Part shown: piece by piece, positions 6,990 through 14,815 of the stretch
How positions within the stretch are numbered: the first letter of the stretch is position 1
Layout of the letters: each line of letters starts with the position of its first letter
Origin: Bremia lactucae
Taxonomy: Eukaryota > Oomycota > Peronosporomycetes > Peronosporales > Peronosporaceae
Length of the DNA: 18,387 bases
Assembly (NCBI RefSeq): GCF_004359215.1
Contig: NC_090610.1
Location: 621,610-639,996, forward strand
Direction of reading: 5' to 3'
Notes under the pieces: generated by a model
The model's input: only the letters and a program-made list of their open reading frames with translations
The model's database searches: none
What the model was told of the DNA's origin: nothing
Made by a program: the position numbers and the translations under genes

Positions 6990-9080
6990 ATGTCAATTCC
7001 TACCCAGCTCGTGGAGACTGGGGTAGTGAAAAGGGCAATGACAAGTAGTCATGTGTCCCATACTCCTGCACAGAGCCGAGAGCCTGTGGCAGTATTCAGT
7101 GATCTGACAGAAAGTCCAGCGTCGCATGAATCGGCACAGTACTTAGAGCCTGATACGGTTGGAAGGGGTGCGTTAGCCAGGAAAGCAACGGCACCCACTT
7201 CCCAGTCAAAGGTCGTGGTGACTCAAAGAGAGAGTACCCGACAATTTAGGACGATCAAAGGCACGTCTACACGAGTGACCTTTGGATCAGTTCCTAATAA
7301 AGAGGACGGGCCCTCAATCGAGGTGTTCGCGGCCGTCAAAGACGAAATTGCGGAGGCATCCTCAGTTGAGGTGCTCCGGCAAGTCTTTGAATCTGCCGAG
7401 GAGATAGTAAATCTCTTGGAGATGTCGTTGGATCTGTTCCTTGCCATATTAAAGGAAGGAAATAGCCACGAAATAGTCACACCAGTTCCAGCAGAGAAAT
7501 TGGTGGACTGTTACTTTTCGTCCACAATGGACGAGAGTGTCCTAGAAACGGACAAAAAGAAACGGTTCGCTGCTCAAGACTGGAATGCCTTGAGAGACAG
7601 TCCGTTCTTTGAGGTTCTGTGGAAACATCGCGATGTGTTCCCAGAAGAAGTGCCGAGCCGGCTACCAGCAGATAGGGGCATCAAGAACGAAATAGACCTC
7701 GAACCTGGCACCGAGTATTATGTGACCAGGCAATGGCCGTTGTCGAAAGAGCAAGTCGATTATATCGATGAGTTCTTCGACAAGCGAGCCAAGGCGGGAC
7801 ATGTGCGTGAGAGAAAATCGCCTCATTGCAGCCCGACCTGCTCTGTGCGTAAAGCCACAGGTGGATGGCGCGTGGTTCATGCTTACAATAAGCTGAGCAC
7901 GGCGACCATACCGGCGCAAACGCCAATCCCGTGGAAAGATGTCGTGTTGAACTCCATGGAAAAGTCAACTAGCTTTTTCGCGTTGGATTTGAAGGATGGC
8001 TACTATCCGGTACTTATGAGAGAGTCCGATGTAGCCAAAACGGCAGTAAGCACCCAAAGCGGTATGCTTTGGGAGTGGCTTGTGATGCCCCAAGGTTTGA
8101 AAAACGCATTAGCGACATTCAACCGAGTGGTGGCTCACGTGATGCGTCAGCACCGTGCCTACGCGCCNNNNNNNNNNNNNNNNNNNNNNNNNNNNNNNNN
8201 NNNNNNNNNNNNNNNNNNNNNNNNNNNNNNNNNNNNNNNNNNNNNNNNNNNNNNNNNNNNNNNNNNNNNNNNNNNNNNNNNNNNNNNNNNNNNNNNNNNN
8301 NNNNNNNNNNNNNNNNNNNNNNNNNNNNNNNNNNNNNNNNNNNNNNNNNNNNNNNNNNNNNNNNNNNNNNNNNNNNNNNNNNNNNNNNNNNNNNNNNNNN
8401 NNNNNNNNNNNNNNNNNNNNNNNNNNNNNNNNNNNNNNNNNNNNNNNNNNNNNNNNNNNNNNNNNNNNNNNNNNNNNNNNNNNNNNNNNNNNNNNNNNNN
8501 NNNNNNNNNNNNNNNNNNNNNNNNNNNNNNNNNNNNNNNNNNNNNNNNNNNNNNNNNNNNNNNNNNNNNNNNNNNNNNNNNNNNNNNNNNNNNNNNNNNN
8601 NNNNNNNNNNNNNNNNNNNNNNNNNNNNNNNNNNNNNNNNNNNNNNNNNNNNNNNNNNNNNNNNNNNNNNNNNNNNNNNNNNNNNNNNNNNNNNNNNNNN
8701 NNNNNNNNNNNNNNNNNNNNNNNNNNNNNNNNNNNNNNNNNNNNNNNNNNNNNNNNNNNNNNNNNNNNNNNNNNNNNNNNNNNNNNNNNNNNNNNNNNNN
8801 NNNNNNNNNNNNNNNNNNNNNNNNNNNNNNNNNNNNNNNNNNNNNNNNNNNNNNNNNNNNNNNNNNNNNNNNNNNNNNNNNNNNNNNNNNNNNNNNNNNN
8901 NNNNNGTCGACGTTGGCAGCCATGAAGGCATACCACGTGACGAGCTCATTAGCCTCTGTAATAAAAGAGAGCTACAGTCAGGATGGCCATTGTCTCCTGC
9001 TGTTGGACCTCTTTTTTAGGCGAAAAGAAGTCTCCAGTAGCATCAATTGTTTCGAAGGGTTACCTTTGGACGAAAGGTAA
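6990..9080 (+). CDS. pol: Family A Pol: reverse transcriptase, gap, and RNase H to integrase linker
   Basis: This long open frame is interrupted only by the 738-base gap. Residues 1 to about 220 are a polar linker. RT then begins near LPADRGIKNEIDLEPGT. Further blocks are VTRQWPLSKEQ, GGWRVVHAYNKLS, AQTPIPWKDVV, motif A FALDLKDGYYP (Asp at 7986-7988), TAVSTQSGMLWEWLVMPQGL and NRVVAHVMRQHRAYA. The catalytic Y-D-D-type motif and RNase H would fall inside the gap. After the gap, AYHVTSSLASVIKESYSQD matches the linker before integrase, so the frame is kept across 738 Ns. The frame is lost at the hairpin 9054-9086. ATG at 6990 is only the first Met, because real Gypsy Pol is a fusion with protease. 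Confidence 0.9.
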   Translation: MSIPTQLVETGVVKRAMTSSHVSHTPAQSREPVAVFSDLTESPASHESAQYLEPDTVGRGALARKATAPTSQSKVVVTQRESTRQFRTIKGTSTRVTFGSVPNKEDGPSIEVFAAVKDEIAEASSVEVLRQVFESAEEIVNLLEMSLDLFLAILKEGNSHEIVTPVPAEKLVDCYFSSTMDESVLETDKKKRFAAQDWNALRDSPFFEVLWKHRDVFPEEVPSRLPADRGIKNEIDLEPGTEYYVTRQWPLSKEQVDYIDEFFDKRAKAGHVRERKSPHCSPTCSVRKATGGWRVVHAYNKLSTATIPAQTPIPWKDVVLNSMEKSTSFFALDLKDGYYPVLMRESDVAKTAVSTQSGMLWEWLVMPQGLKNALATFNRVVAHVMRQHRAYAXXXXXXXXXXXXXXXXXXXXXXXXXXXXXXXXXXXXXXXXXXXXXXXXXXXXXXXXXXXXXXXXXXXXXXXXXXXXXXXXXXXXXXXXXXXXXXXXXXXXXXXXXXXXXXXXXXXXXXXXXXXXXXXXXXXXXXXXXXXXXXXXXXXXXXXXXXXXXXXXXXXXXXXXXXXXXXXXXXXXXXXXXXXXXXXXXXXXXXXXXXXXXXXXXXXXXXXXXXXXXXXXXXXXXXXXXXXXXXXXXXXXXXXSTLAAMKAYHVTSSLASVIKESYSQDGHCLLLLDLFFRRKEVSSSINCFEGLPLDER
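8168..8905. other. Assembly gap of 738 undetermined bases
   Basis: A run of N from 8168 to 8905. Its length is divisible by three and both sides read in one Pol frame. RT motif C and RNase H of element A should lie here. Confidence 0.99.
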
Positions 9081-9086
9081 CCCTTC
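9054..9086. repeat. Perfect 14-bp inverted repeat in pol
   Basis: GAAGGGTTACCTTT (9054-9067) and AAAGGTAACCCTTC (9073-9086) are exact reverse complements around GGACG. The coding sense before it (CFEGLP) and after it (LPSHLKAKLNRF) would join smoothly if about 19 bases were absent. The arm therefore looks inserted, and it shifts the frame. Confidence 0.85.
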
Positions 9087-9960
9087 CGTCGCACCTGAAA
9101 GCTAAGCTTAATCGCTTTAGCTACAGCGATGGCCTGTTATGGCATCAGCTGCCACCTTGTGATCCCTTGAGAATCTGTGCCTCATGACACATACCTCAAG
9201 CTGATGATCCTTCACGAGCTCCATGATGCGCCATCTAGTAGGCATCTGGGCCGTGAAAAGACATTCTTACGAGTGTCAGATAAATTTTGGTGGCCACACC
9301 TATATATCGGTAGCCAACTATGTTCGCTCTTGCGAACAGTATCAGCGCATTAATCCTGCAACGTTAAGCAGTGCGCCACTGAAGCCGCTACCGATTTCAA
9401 CCAACTGTTGGAAGTCAGTAAGTCTGGACTTCATGTTTGGCATGCCGCCCAATCATAAGTTTCGGACGGGGCTCGTCGTCTTTGCAGAGAGACTGAGCAA
9501 AATGGTGCATTTAGCACTATGTAAAAAATCGATCACAGGCAAGGAGGCCGTTCTCTTGTTCCTGGATCTTGTTTACCGACTACACGGGATGCCCGAGTCC
9601 ATAGTATCGGACCGGGATCCACGTTTTACGTCTGATTTTTGGCAACATGTGTTCGAGCTGCTAGGTAGCAAGCTCCACATGTCGATCGAAGATCATTTTT
9701 CAGACCGATGGCCAAAGAGAACGTGCCAATCGGGTCGTGGCGGATGCCTTACGCAATATAGCAACTCCCAAAGAATGGAGCAAGCAATTGCCCTTTGTGG
9801 AGTTTGCTATAAGTAACAGTGTCCACGCCAGTACGGGTGAGACACCGTTTTATATTAACGGACTGCGCCATCCTCGGACGCCAGTCTCGTTTGTGCGCAG
9901 CCCGAGTCTTAGTGGGGGGGCTCGCTATGCTCGGCGCGAAAGAGGGACATAGTTTCGTCA
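9087..9960 (+). pseudogene. pol: Family A integrase, broken
   Basis: The N-terminal zinc-binding domain has ILHELHD and RHLGREKT (two His) but reads SCEQYQR where family members have C-x2-C, so the second Cys is Tyr. The catalytic core has Asp in SLDFMFGMP, Asp in SIVSDRDPRFTS, and Glu in TDGQRERANRVV, completing D,D-35-E across a frameshift. At 9697-9700 TTTT replaces CCC, which the minus-strand paralogue still has near 15545, adding one base. Frames used are about 9090-9180, then 9180-9696, then 9701-9960, with another shift near 9180. ISNSVHASTGETPF follows the core. The enzyme would insert element cDNA into the genome. Confidence 0.88.
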
Positions 9961-10814
9961 ATATAACGATGACCCATGAGAATATCATTTAAATGACAGA
10001 AACTTCCCTAGTGACGCTGCAAGTTTAGCAGTAGTCAATAAAACTACGTCTTATGACCAACCTCTCGGCGGTATCATAGGCGAGTTTGATGCTAAAAGCG
10101 TGAGCGAGGCTCAACGCTTTGTGGATGAGCGATTAGCCATCACACGTAAAGTCCGTGACGCAATGGCAAGCGCACAGGACAAGCAAAAAGAATATGCGGA
10201 CCGAAATGGTCGCCAAAATAATGAACGCTTTAGAGTGGGTGAAAAAGTACTATCAAGTACTGCTACCCTACCTAAGAAGCAATTTCTGTACTACCTGGAG
10301 GTACTACGAAGTTGTTGAGGGGTTTCATTGGGCCCTTTACGGTGGTAGAAGAGGTTGGAGACCTTAATTATATAGGCTCACTCTTACCCCGTATATGAAG
10401 ACGCACCCCGTATTTTACGTGGGTCGTCTGAACCGGTATTTAGATTCAAATGAGGTCACATATCCCCATCATACTAAGGAGACCGATGGTGACGCCGACT
10501 GTGAGTCGAGCGTCGTTCGGGTGAGGGGGACGGTGAAGGCGAAAAGCTATCGGACCGATTCCTCCCTCCACGAACAGGACTTGGAGAGCGAGGGACATCA
10601 CGCGAGTAACGCGGATCCCTCAGCATTTTCCTTTCAAAATGGTCCAAGCGAGTCTTCAGGCGTTCATAACCCTGACGAGCCTTCGCTCGGACATTACAAA
10701 GATCCGAGGTCAGTCGCGAGACTTGACCCTCGAGATCTGCAATACGTCGTTCAGCAGCGCTTAACGTCTGTGACTGAACGGACGAAGTTAAGGCAGCCGC
10801 AAGTAGGTGGGTGA
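9961..10814 (+). pseudogene. pol: Family A Pol C-terminal region (GPY/F-like module and acidic linker)
   Basis: Sense pieces are FDAKSVSEAQRFVDERLAI, VRDAMASAQDKQKEYADRNG, GFIGPFTVVEEVGDLNY and KTHPVFYVGRLNRYLD. The IGPF block with KTHPVFYVG is the GPY/F-like module after the integrase core. A two-base insertion in NYRLTL (AATTATATAGGC near 10370) shifts the frame. From 10395 a 139-codon frame runs through an acidic, Ser-rich linker (DGDADCESSVVRV, EQDLESEGHHASN). It ends at TGA 10812-10814, where the copy at 14312-14314 has CGA (Arg). The duplicated copies at 13781-14403 and 14404-15376 cover the same region. Confidence 0.85.
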
Positions 10815-11051
10815 GATCGCCACTCCTATCGGGCGCCGCCTGCACAGATGGATGCGGGTGGGAGTCAACGCTATCTTGTTGGAAGGTTGCTTGCCCACCG
10901 CTCTGAGAGGCAAAGGTATCAGATCCTCGTCCAATAAAAAAACTACCCGAAGAGTTTCCACTCTTGGGAACCGATCGATACCCTACGTATTAATGTGCCT
11001 GGCTTGGTGGCTGCCTATGAAAAGGAGCACCAAGTGAGGCCTCTTCGCTAG
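10815..11051 (+). pseudogene. pol: C-terminal chromodomain of family A Pol
   Basis: In the same frame after the TGA come RDRHSYRAPPAQ-like residues and then a chromodomain-like fold. RYLVGRLLAHR is the first strand. QRYQILVQ is followed by TAA and KNYP, where chromodomains have a W in V-x-W-x-x-Y. FHSWEP is the conserved aromatic block, and VPGLVAAYEKEH the closing helix. TAG at 11049-11051 ends the frame. Chromodomains bind methylated histone tails and can direct integration into heterochromatin. The Trp-to-stop (TGG to TAA) needs two G-to-A changes. I am fairly sure of the chromodomain from SWEP plus the helix. Confidence 0.78.
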
Positions 11052-11407
11052 TCTCAAATGGACTAGCAGAAGCAGCCTTGTGAGAAGAAACAGGGGGTAT
11101 CGTACCGCCCATGATTTCTTTCACACGCAAGCGGGCGAAAATAATTCGTTGCGACCGCTACTCATCGCATCGGAATGCGGATAAATGCGGCGCAAGATTT
11201 CCGCCTCGTAGTGGTCGAACGTTTCATTTAAATGCAACACGACCGGGATCGGGAAAATACGCCCAAGCGATTTTTCCTGAGCCCTCCATAATTTAAAGAC
11301 GCCATATTAATTATGTGCGTCTAGAAGAGCGCGCTTTAGGAGCGACGCTCTTCGCCCGTTTAAACGAGGCCATTTAGATGGAGGGGGCATCAGTAATATG
11401 ACACCCG

Positions 11408-11749
11408 TCATATAGCCACGCTCAAAACGACTGGCTTGTGACACCGACTGAGACGTTCACGTGACGACGGCGGAGCTTTCTGCTCAGAATCCTCTATGTC
11501 AGAACCATTATGGATCATGGTCTGAGCATTAGGAATTGTGGTTATACCCAACGGAGAAGCGGCTGCGCATTTATCGGCAGCGCTCTCATTAACCGTCGCG
11601 GCGCTATCCAGCGCAGACGACGAGACAGCATTTGTAAATGCTGCTGTCTCCATGTTGTAAGCCATGAGAGAAGTTTGGATGGGCAATAATGCGCCATCAT
11701 CCTTCCGCATTAGCTCGTTGTCCGCATCACTACTATGAGGTGACGGCAA
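11408..11749 (-). other. Unrecognised antisense ORF, Ala/Ser/Thr-rich
   Basis: This is a 113-codon frame antisense to element A, between pol and the 3' LTR. It is rich in Ala, Ser and Asp (for example SSALDSAATVNESAADKC) and has no domain I know. The same minus strand above 11750 also reads Ala/Thr-rich (ETPTATAAVASG) before stops. It could be a Gag N-terminus fragment of another family, an antisense accessory ORF, or chance. The open frame continues upstream to about 11790 without a Met. Confidence 0.25.
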
Positions 11750-12052
11750 CGGTGTCGATTCCTTGTAGTCGACAATGAGCGACGATCAGAATTCTCACTG
11801 CTAAAGTGGGATGGATCCTGAAGCGACAGCAGCAGTAGCTGTTGGCGTTTCGACCAAGCCATAAGACGCTGCCGGCGTGTTAACGTGGCGCGTGCACTTA
11901 GCGCGAGTTTAAGTAAGCGTCTTCACAGACGACCCACCAACGTGGCCCTTTTTGGGTGCATCTTTGGCGCCGTGTATGTAAACACAGGTCGCTAGAGTGA
12001 TTGAGAGAACTAGCGGCGCGTGAAGCTGCTCGCAGTTCCTCGTTCCTCTTTG

Positions 12053-12075
12053 ACGAATTTAAGATGTAAATTCGT
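12053..12075. repeat. Perfect 9-bp hairpin just before the polypurine tract
   Basis: ACGAATTTA (12053-12061) and TAAATTCGT (12067-12075) pair exactly around AGATG. It lies five bases before the purine-rich tract. It could be an RNA structure or chance in AT-rich sequence. Confidence 0.65.
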
Positions 12076-12080
12076 TCTTT

Positions 12081-12092
12081 AAGGCGGGATGG
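12081..12092 (+). promoter_or_regulatory. Polypurine tract of element A
   Basis: AAGGCGGGATGG is purine-rich (10 of 12) and abuts the 3' LTR start at 12093. That is where plus-strand DNA synthesis is primed in LTR retrotransposons. Confidence 0.6.
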
Positions 12093-12508
12093 CGTAACGG
12101 GCTAAAGCCCTTGTGTATGCGATGCACATAGGTGTATTCACGTTAGGAGGGATGACGCCTAGCATCAGTCGTTACGCGAGGTATCTAGAAAGATACGCTC
12201 GCAATACATATTAAGTGTTATCTACAGAGATGACATTTTGATTGGTAAAAATAGATATTTATATTTAATACGATAAAAATAGAAATCAGTCTGAAAACTA
12301 CTTCCTACTTGATAAGTGCGCACGAGGAGCCGTATTACCGCTCCCGTGACGACTCTAAATCAAAGTACTTATTGTGTTGGGTGAGGACGCTAACGCGCCC
12401 ACCACAACTACCTCACTGCACGCAAGAGAAGCTGGTTAACTGCTTCCTCGCTGTGCTAGGGTGTGCGTCTAAGTAGAGTGTGACCGCATTACGACGTGCC
12501 CGCCTACG
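12093..12508 (+). repeat. Family A long terminal repeat, copy 3 (3' LTR)
   Basis: This begins CGTAACGGGCTAAAG and ends GCCTACG, so both terminal dinucleotides (TG, CA in the other copies) are changed. It is direct relative to copy 2 and shares with it CAGTCTGAAAACTAC and GTTGGGTGAGGACGCTAACG, which copy 1 lacks. About 154 bases after CTAAAG are deleted. Similarity to copy 2 stops at 12507/12508, exactly at the expected LTR edge. No Gag leader follows. Confidence 0.85.
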
Positions 12509-12519
12509 CCTTACGACGT

Positions 12520-13144
12520 CGATCGTTGAGTTGACCCGAGAAAAGGTGACCTTGCTTAACCGGTCGTTTCGGTCAGTGTTTTTAGGCACTGCTCGTGATG
12601 CACTACATACATAGGAGTAGTACCCTGTCTTTTGACAACGACTGCATCTTTGCATTTTTTCTTTAAACTTGAAGAGCAAGGGTTCTCGCCTCCAAATACG
12701 AAGGGTTCATAGGTTCTAGACCTTCGTTTTCTTGTCGTCGATTTAGACGAAAGCTTGTTTCAGGTAGAAACCTCCTGTTCTGCTACAAAGATCGCTTGAT
12801 CTAGCGTCTCAATTTCGAGCTGGAATAGGTGGGTCTTGACGGGGACCGTCTGGAAGACCCTTGATGAACACACTAACCTGTTTTTGTTCATCAATTGGAT
12901 GACTAACGATACAACATTTACTGGTTTCGTGTATGTTGGGCATAAGCGTGAAAGTTATGCTTGTCTTTTTTCGAATTGAGGAGGTCTGCTCGAGCCCTGG
13001 ATTCGACACGTGGCGGCTTAGAGGCAACCATCCTTGTTTCGTACCACTCAACTTGGTCGAGTGGTCGAGCTTTGACGCTGCCTGTGATTGTGTACAGCCG
13101 AAGAGATCTAACTCCGCAATGTGTTGGGTATTCACACGGAGGTC
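12520..13144 (-). pseudogene. gag: Family B Gag C-terminal half with zinc knuckle
   Basis: Minus-strand sense pieces are KVSVFIKGLPDGP-like sequence (VSVFIKGLPDGPRQ), then after a one-base insertion KTHLFQLEIETLDQAIFVAE. Further on is the knuckle RCSRCQKTGYYSYVC at 12646-12605. The spacing is C-x2-C-x4-[H]-x4-C, but the His position is Tyr (TAC). Gag packages the element RNA; the knuckle would bind nucleic acid. The upstream part (TQSQAASKLDHSTKLSGTKQ) looks like Gag linker. The fragment stops against LTR copy 3. Oddly, it lies downstream of the family B protease on the same strand, the reverse of Gag-PR order. Confidence 0.75.
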
Positions 13145-13780
13145 TTAAGTAGTCATGCTAACGACCGAAAAAATGAAAAAAAGATTATTTTGCCCATACT
13201 CGTAGGCCTCTGTTGAACGAGAGGCAGGTATCGTCACGGCTTGATGCTGCCAACTTATACATGGCTCGTACTTTCTGAGCCATGGTAATCTAAGGATGAC
13301 ATCAAATTTACCATTCAAATCAAGCACGATTAATCATTATTGTACTGTTTACCCTTCAATGTGGATTGGATACCAACAACATGTGCCTTTACTGTTACAG
13401 AGGCGCCAGTTGCTAGGTGCACTGTCATTCTCGTTAGAGGGAAATCGCGCTCGATAAATTCGAGTCTGCGATCTTTTAGCGATTGGCGTCTAATAAGATT
13501 ACTCGACGCCCCGCAATCGACTAGGGCTTAAGTAGCAACTTATTTGACGCTTTTGTTTTAAAGGCGACGAGGTTAACCTCTTCCCCTGGGGCAGTTTCAC
13601 TCAATGTTGTGTATGAGGGGCAACTTTTGTAAAGACCTGCAAATTCTTTCAACGTTGCTGGATCAGTAGGGCTGTCTGCGCCTACTGACCCCGACCGTTT
13701 TTTTTGACGATTCGTCTCGCCGTTGCGATTTCGCAACAGCGTCGGATCCGCTTCCTCCGCTGTTCTTAGCGGGAGGAAAT
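13145..13780 (-). pseudogene. Family B retropepsin-like protease
   Basis: On the minus strand the 87-codon frame at 13784-13521 is a linker ending at ASNKLL. The next frame has ALVDCGASSNL with Asp codon 13518-13516, RRQSLKDRRLEFIERDFP, MTVHLATGASVTV, and then, in another frame, KFDVILRLPWLRKYEP with ISWQHQAVTI. D-C-G-A instead of D-S-G-A also occurs in the plus-strand family B copy at 16609, so it is a family trait. A TAA at 13530-13528 lies just before the active-site motif. Sequence upstream is cut at 13781 by a plus-strand family A fragment. Confidence 0.8.
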
Positions 13781-14403
13781 GCAATTTCTGTTCTACCTGA
13801 AAGTACTACGAAGTTGTTGCCGCGTTTCATTGGGCCCTTTACGGTGGTAGAAGAGGTTGGAGACCTTATTTATAGGCTCACCCTTTCCCCGTTTATGAAG
13901 ACGCACCCCGTATTTTACGTGGGTCGTCTGAAACGGTATGTAGACCCAAATGAGGTCACATATCCCCATCTGGTTAAGGAGACCGATGGTGACGCCGACT
14001 GTGAGTCGAGCGTCGTTCGGGTGAAGGGGACGGTGAAGGCAAAAAGCTATCGGACCGACTTCTCCGACCACGAACAGGACTCGGAGAGCGAGGGACATCA
14101 CGCGAGTAACGCGGATCCCTCAGCATTATCCTTTCAAAACGGTCCAAGCGAGTCTTCAGGCGTTCATAACTCTGAAGAGCCTTCGCTCGGACATCACTAA
14201 GATCCGAGGTCAGTCGCGAGACTTGACCCTCAAGATCCGCAATACGTCGTTTTAGCAGCGCTTACAGCATGTGACTGAACGGACGAAGGTAAGGCAGCTA
14301 CAAGTAGGTGGGCGAGATCGCCACTCCTATCGGGCGCCGCCTGCACTGAAGGATGCGGGTGGGAGTCAACGCTATCTTGTTGGAAGGTTGCTTGCCCACC
14401 GCT
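13781..14403 (+). pseudogene. pol: Family A Pol C-terminus, second plus-strand copy
   Basis: This is homologous to 10279-10902 almost base for base, from GCAATTTCTGT to CTTGCCCACCGCT. It encodes RFIGPFTVVEEVGDLIY, KTHPVFYVGRLKRYVD and the acidic linker, then a stop at about 14198-14200. In the following frame it keeps the CGA (14312-14314) that is TGA in element A, and RYLVGRLLAHR of the chromodomain. It is truncated at 14403, where inverted family A sequence begins. The left edge at 13781 cuts into family B protease sequence. The copy has fewer lesions than element A in the shared part. Confidence 0.85.
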
Positions 14404-14815
14404 TTAAGGTAGGGTAGCAGTACTAAATAGTATATTTTCATCCACTCTAAAGCGTTCATTATTTTTGCGACCATTTCGGTCCGCATATTCTTTTTGCTTG
14501 TCCTGTGCGCTTGCCATTGCGTCACGGACTTTACGTGTGATGGCTAATCGCTCATCCACAAAGCGTTGAGCCTCGCTCACGCTTTTAGCATCAAACTCGC
14601 CTATGATACCGCCAAGAGGTCGGTCATAAGGCGTAGTTTTATTGACCACTGCTAAACTGGCAGGGTCACTAGGGCAAGTTTCTGTCTTTGAGATGATACC
14701 CTCATGGGTCATCGTCATATTGACGAAACTATGTCCCTCTTTCGCACCGAGCATAGTGAGGGGCCCTCCCCCACTAAGACTCGGGCTGCGCACAAACGAG
14801 ACTGGCGTCCGAGGA
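14404..14815 (-). pseudogene. pol: Family A Pol C-terminal segment, duplicated unit 2
   Basis: The minus strand reads PRTPVSFVRSPSLSGGGPL, GAKEGHSFVNMTMTHEG, ASLAVVNKTTPYDRPLGG, SEAQRFVDERLAITRKVRD and on to FRVDENILFSTATLP. It is the same protein segment as the unit at 14973-15376 and is joined to it in frame at 14815/14816. The paralogue at 9900-10270 in element A is much more damaged. The unit ends at 14404 with ACCCTACCT against the plus-strand copy. Confidence 0.85.

Larger units (their letters stand above)
11052..12080 (+). other. About 1 kb between pol and the 3' LTR, with hairpins
   Basis: No plus-strand coding domain is visible after the Pol stop. Inverted repeats are AGACGC/GCGTCT (11297-11302, 11317-11322), GAAGAGCG/CGCTCTTC (11324-11331, 11346-11353), ATATGAC/GTCATAT (11396-11402, 11407-11413) and a perfect 9-bp hairpin at 12053-12075. 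It also holds an antisense ORF. The likely status is element 3' untranslated region. Confidence 0.5.
4543..12508 (+). mobile_element. Nearly full-length Ty3/Gypsy element, family A, chromodomain type, dead
   Basis: Direct LTRs lie at 4543-5106 and 12093-12508. Between them are Gag start, an inverted Gag block, protease, RT, integrase, a GPY/F-like C-terminus, a chromodomain and a polypurine tract against the 3' LTR. Gag-PR-RT-IN order with a C-terminal chromodomain is the chromovirus layout of Ty3/Gypsy. The two LTRs share variants absent from LTR copy 1, which supports one element. I see no target-site duplication (CACTT before, CCTTA after). A 738-base gap removes part of RT and RNase H. 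Stops, frameshifts and a protease active-site change make it inactive. Confidence 0.8.

Noticed and set aside
9223..9230. GTG/ATG at 9223 as an integrase start
   Set aside because: Sense residues upstream (LKAKLNRFSYSDGLL, LKLMILHELHD) show integrase begins earlier in another frame; the Met is internal.
10474..10845. Minus-strand ORF of 123 codons with heptad-like Leu and Arg
   Set aside because: Antisense to the acidic Pol linker; its basic, repeat-like look comes from the complementary strand of Glu/Asp/Ser codons.
12093..12508. Copy 3 as an independent solo LTR
   Set aside because: It shares variants with copy 2, has a polypurine tract against its left side and follows Pol in the right orientation, so a 3' LTR is the simpler reading. 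Lack of a target duplication leaves some doubt.
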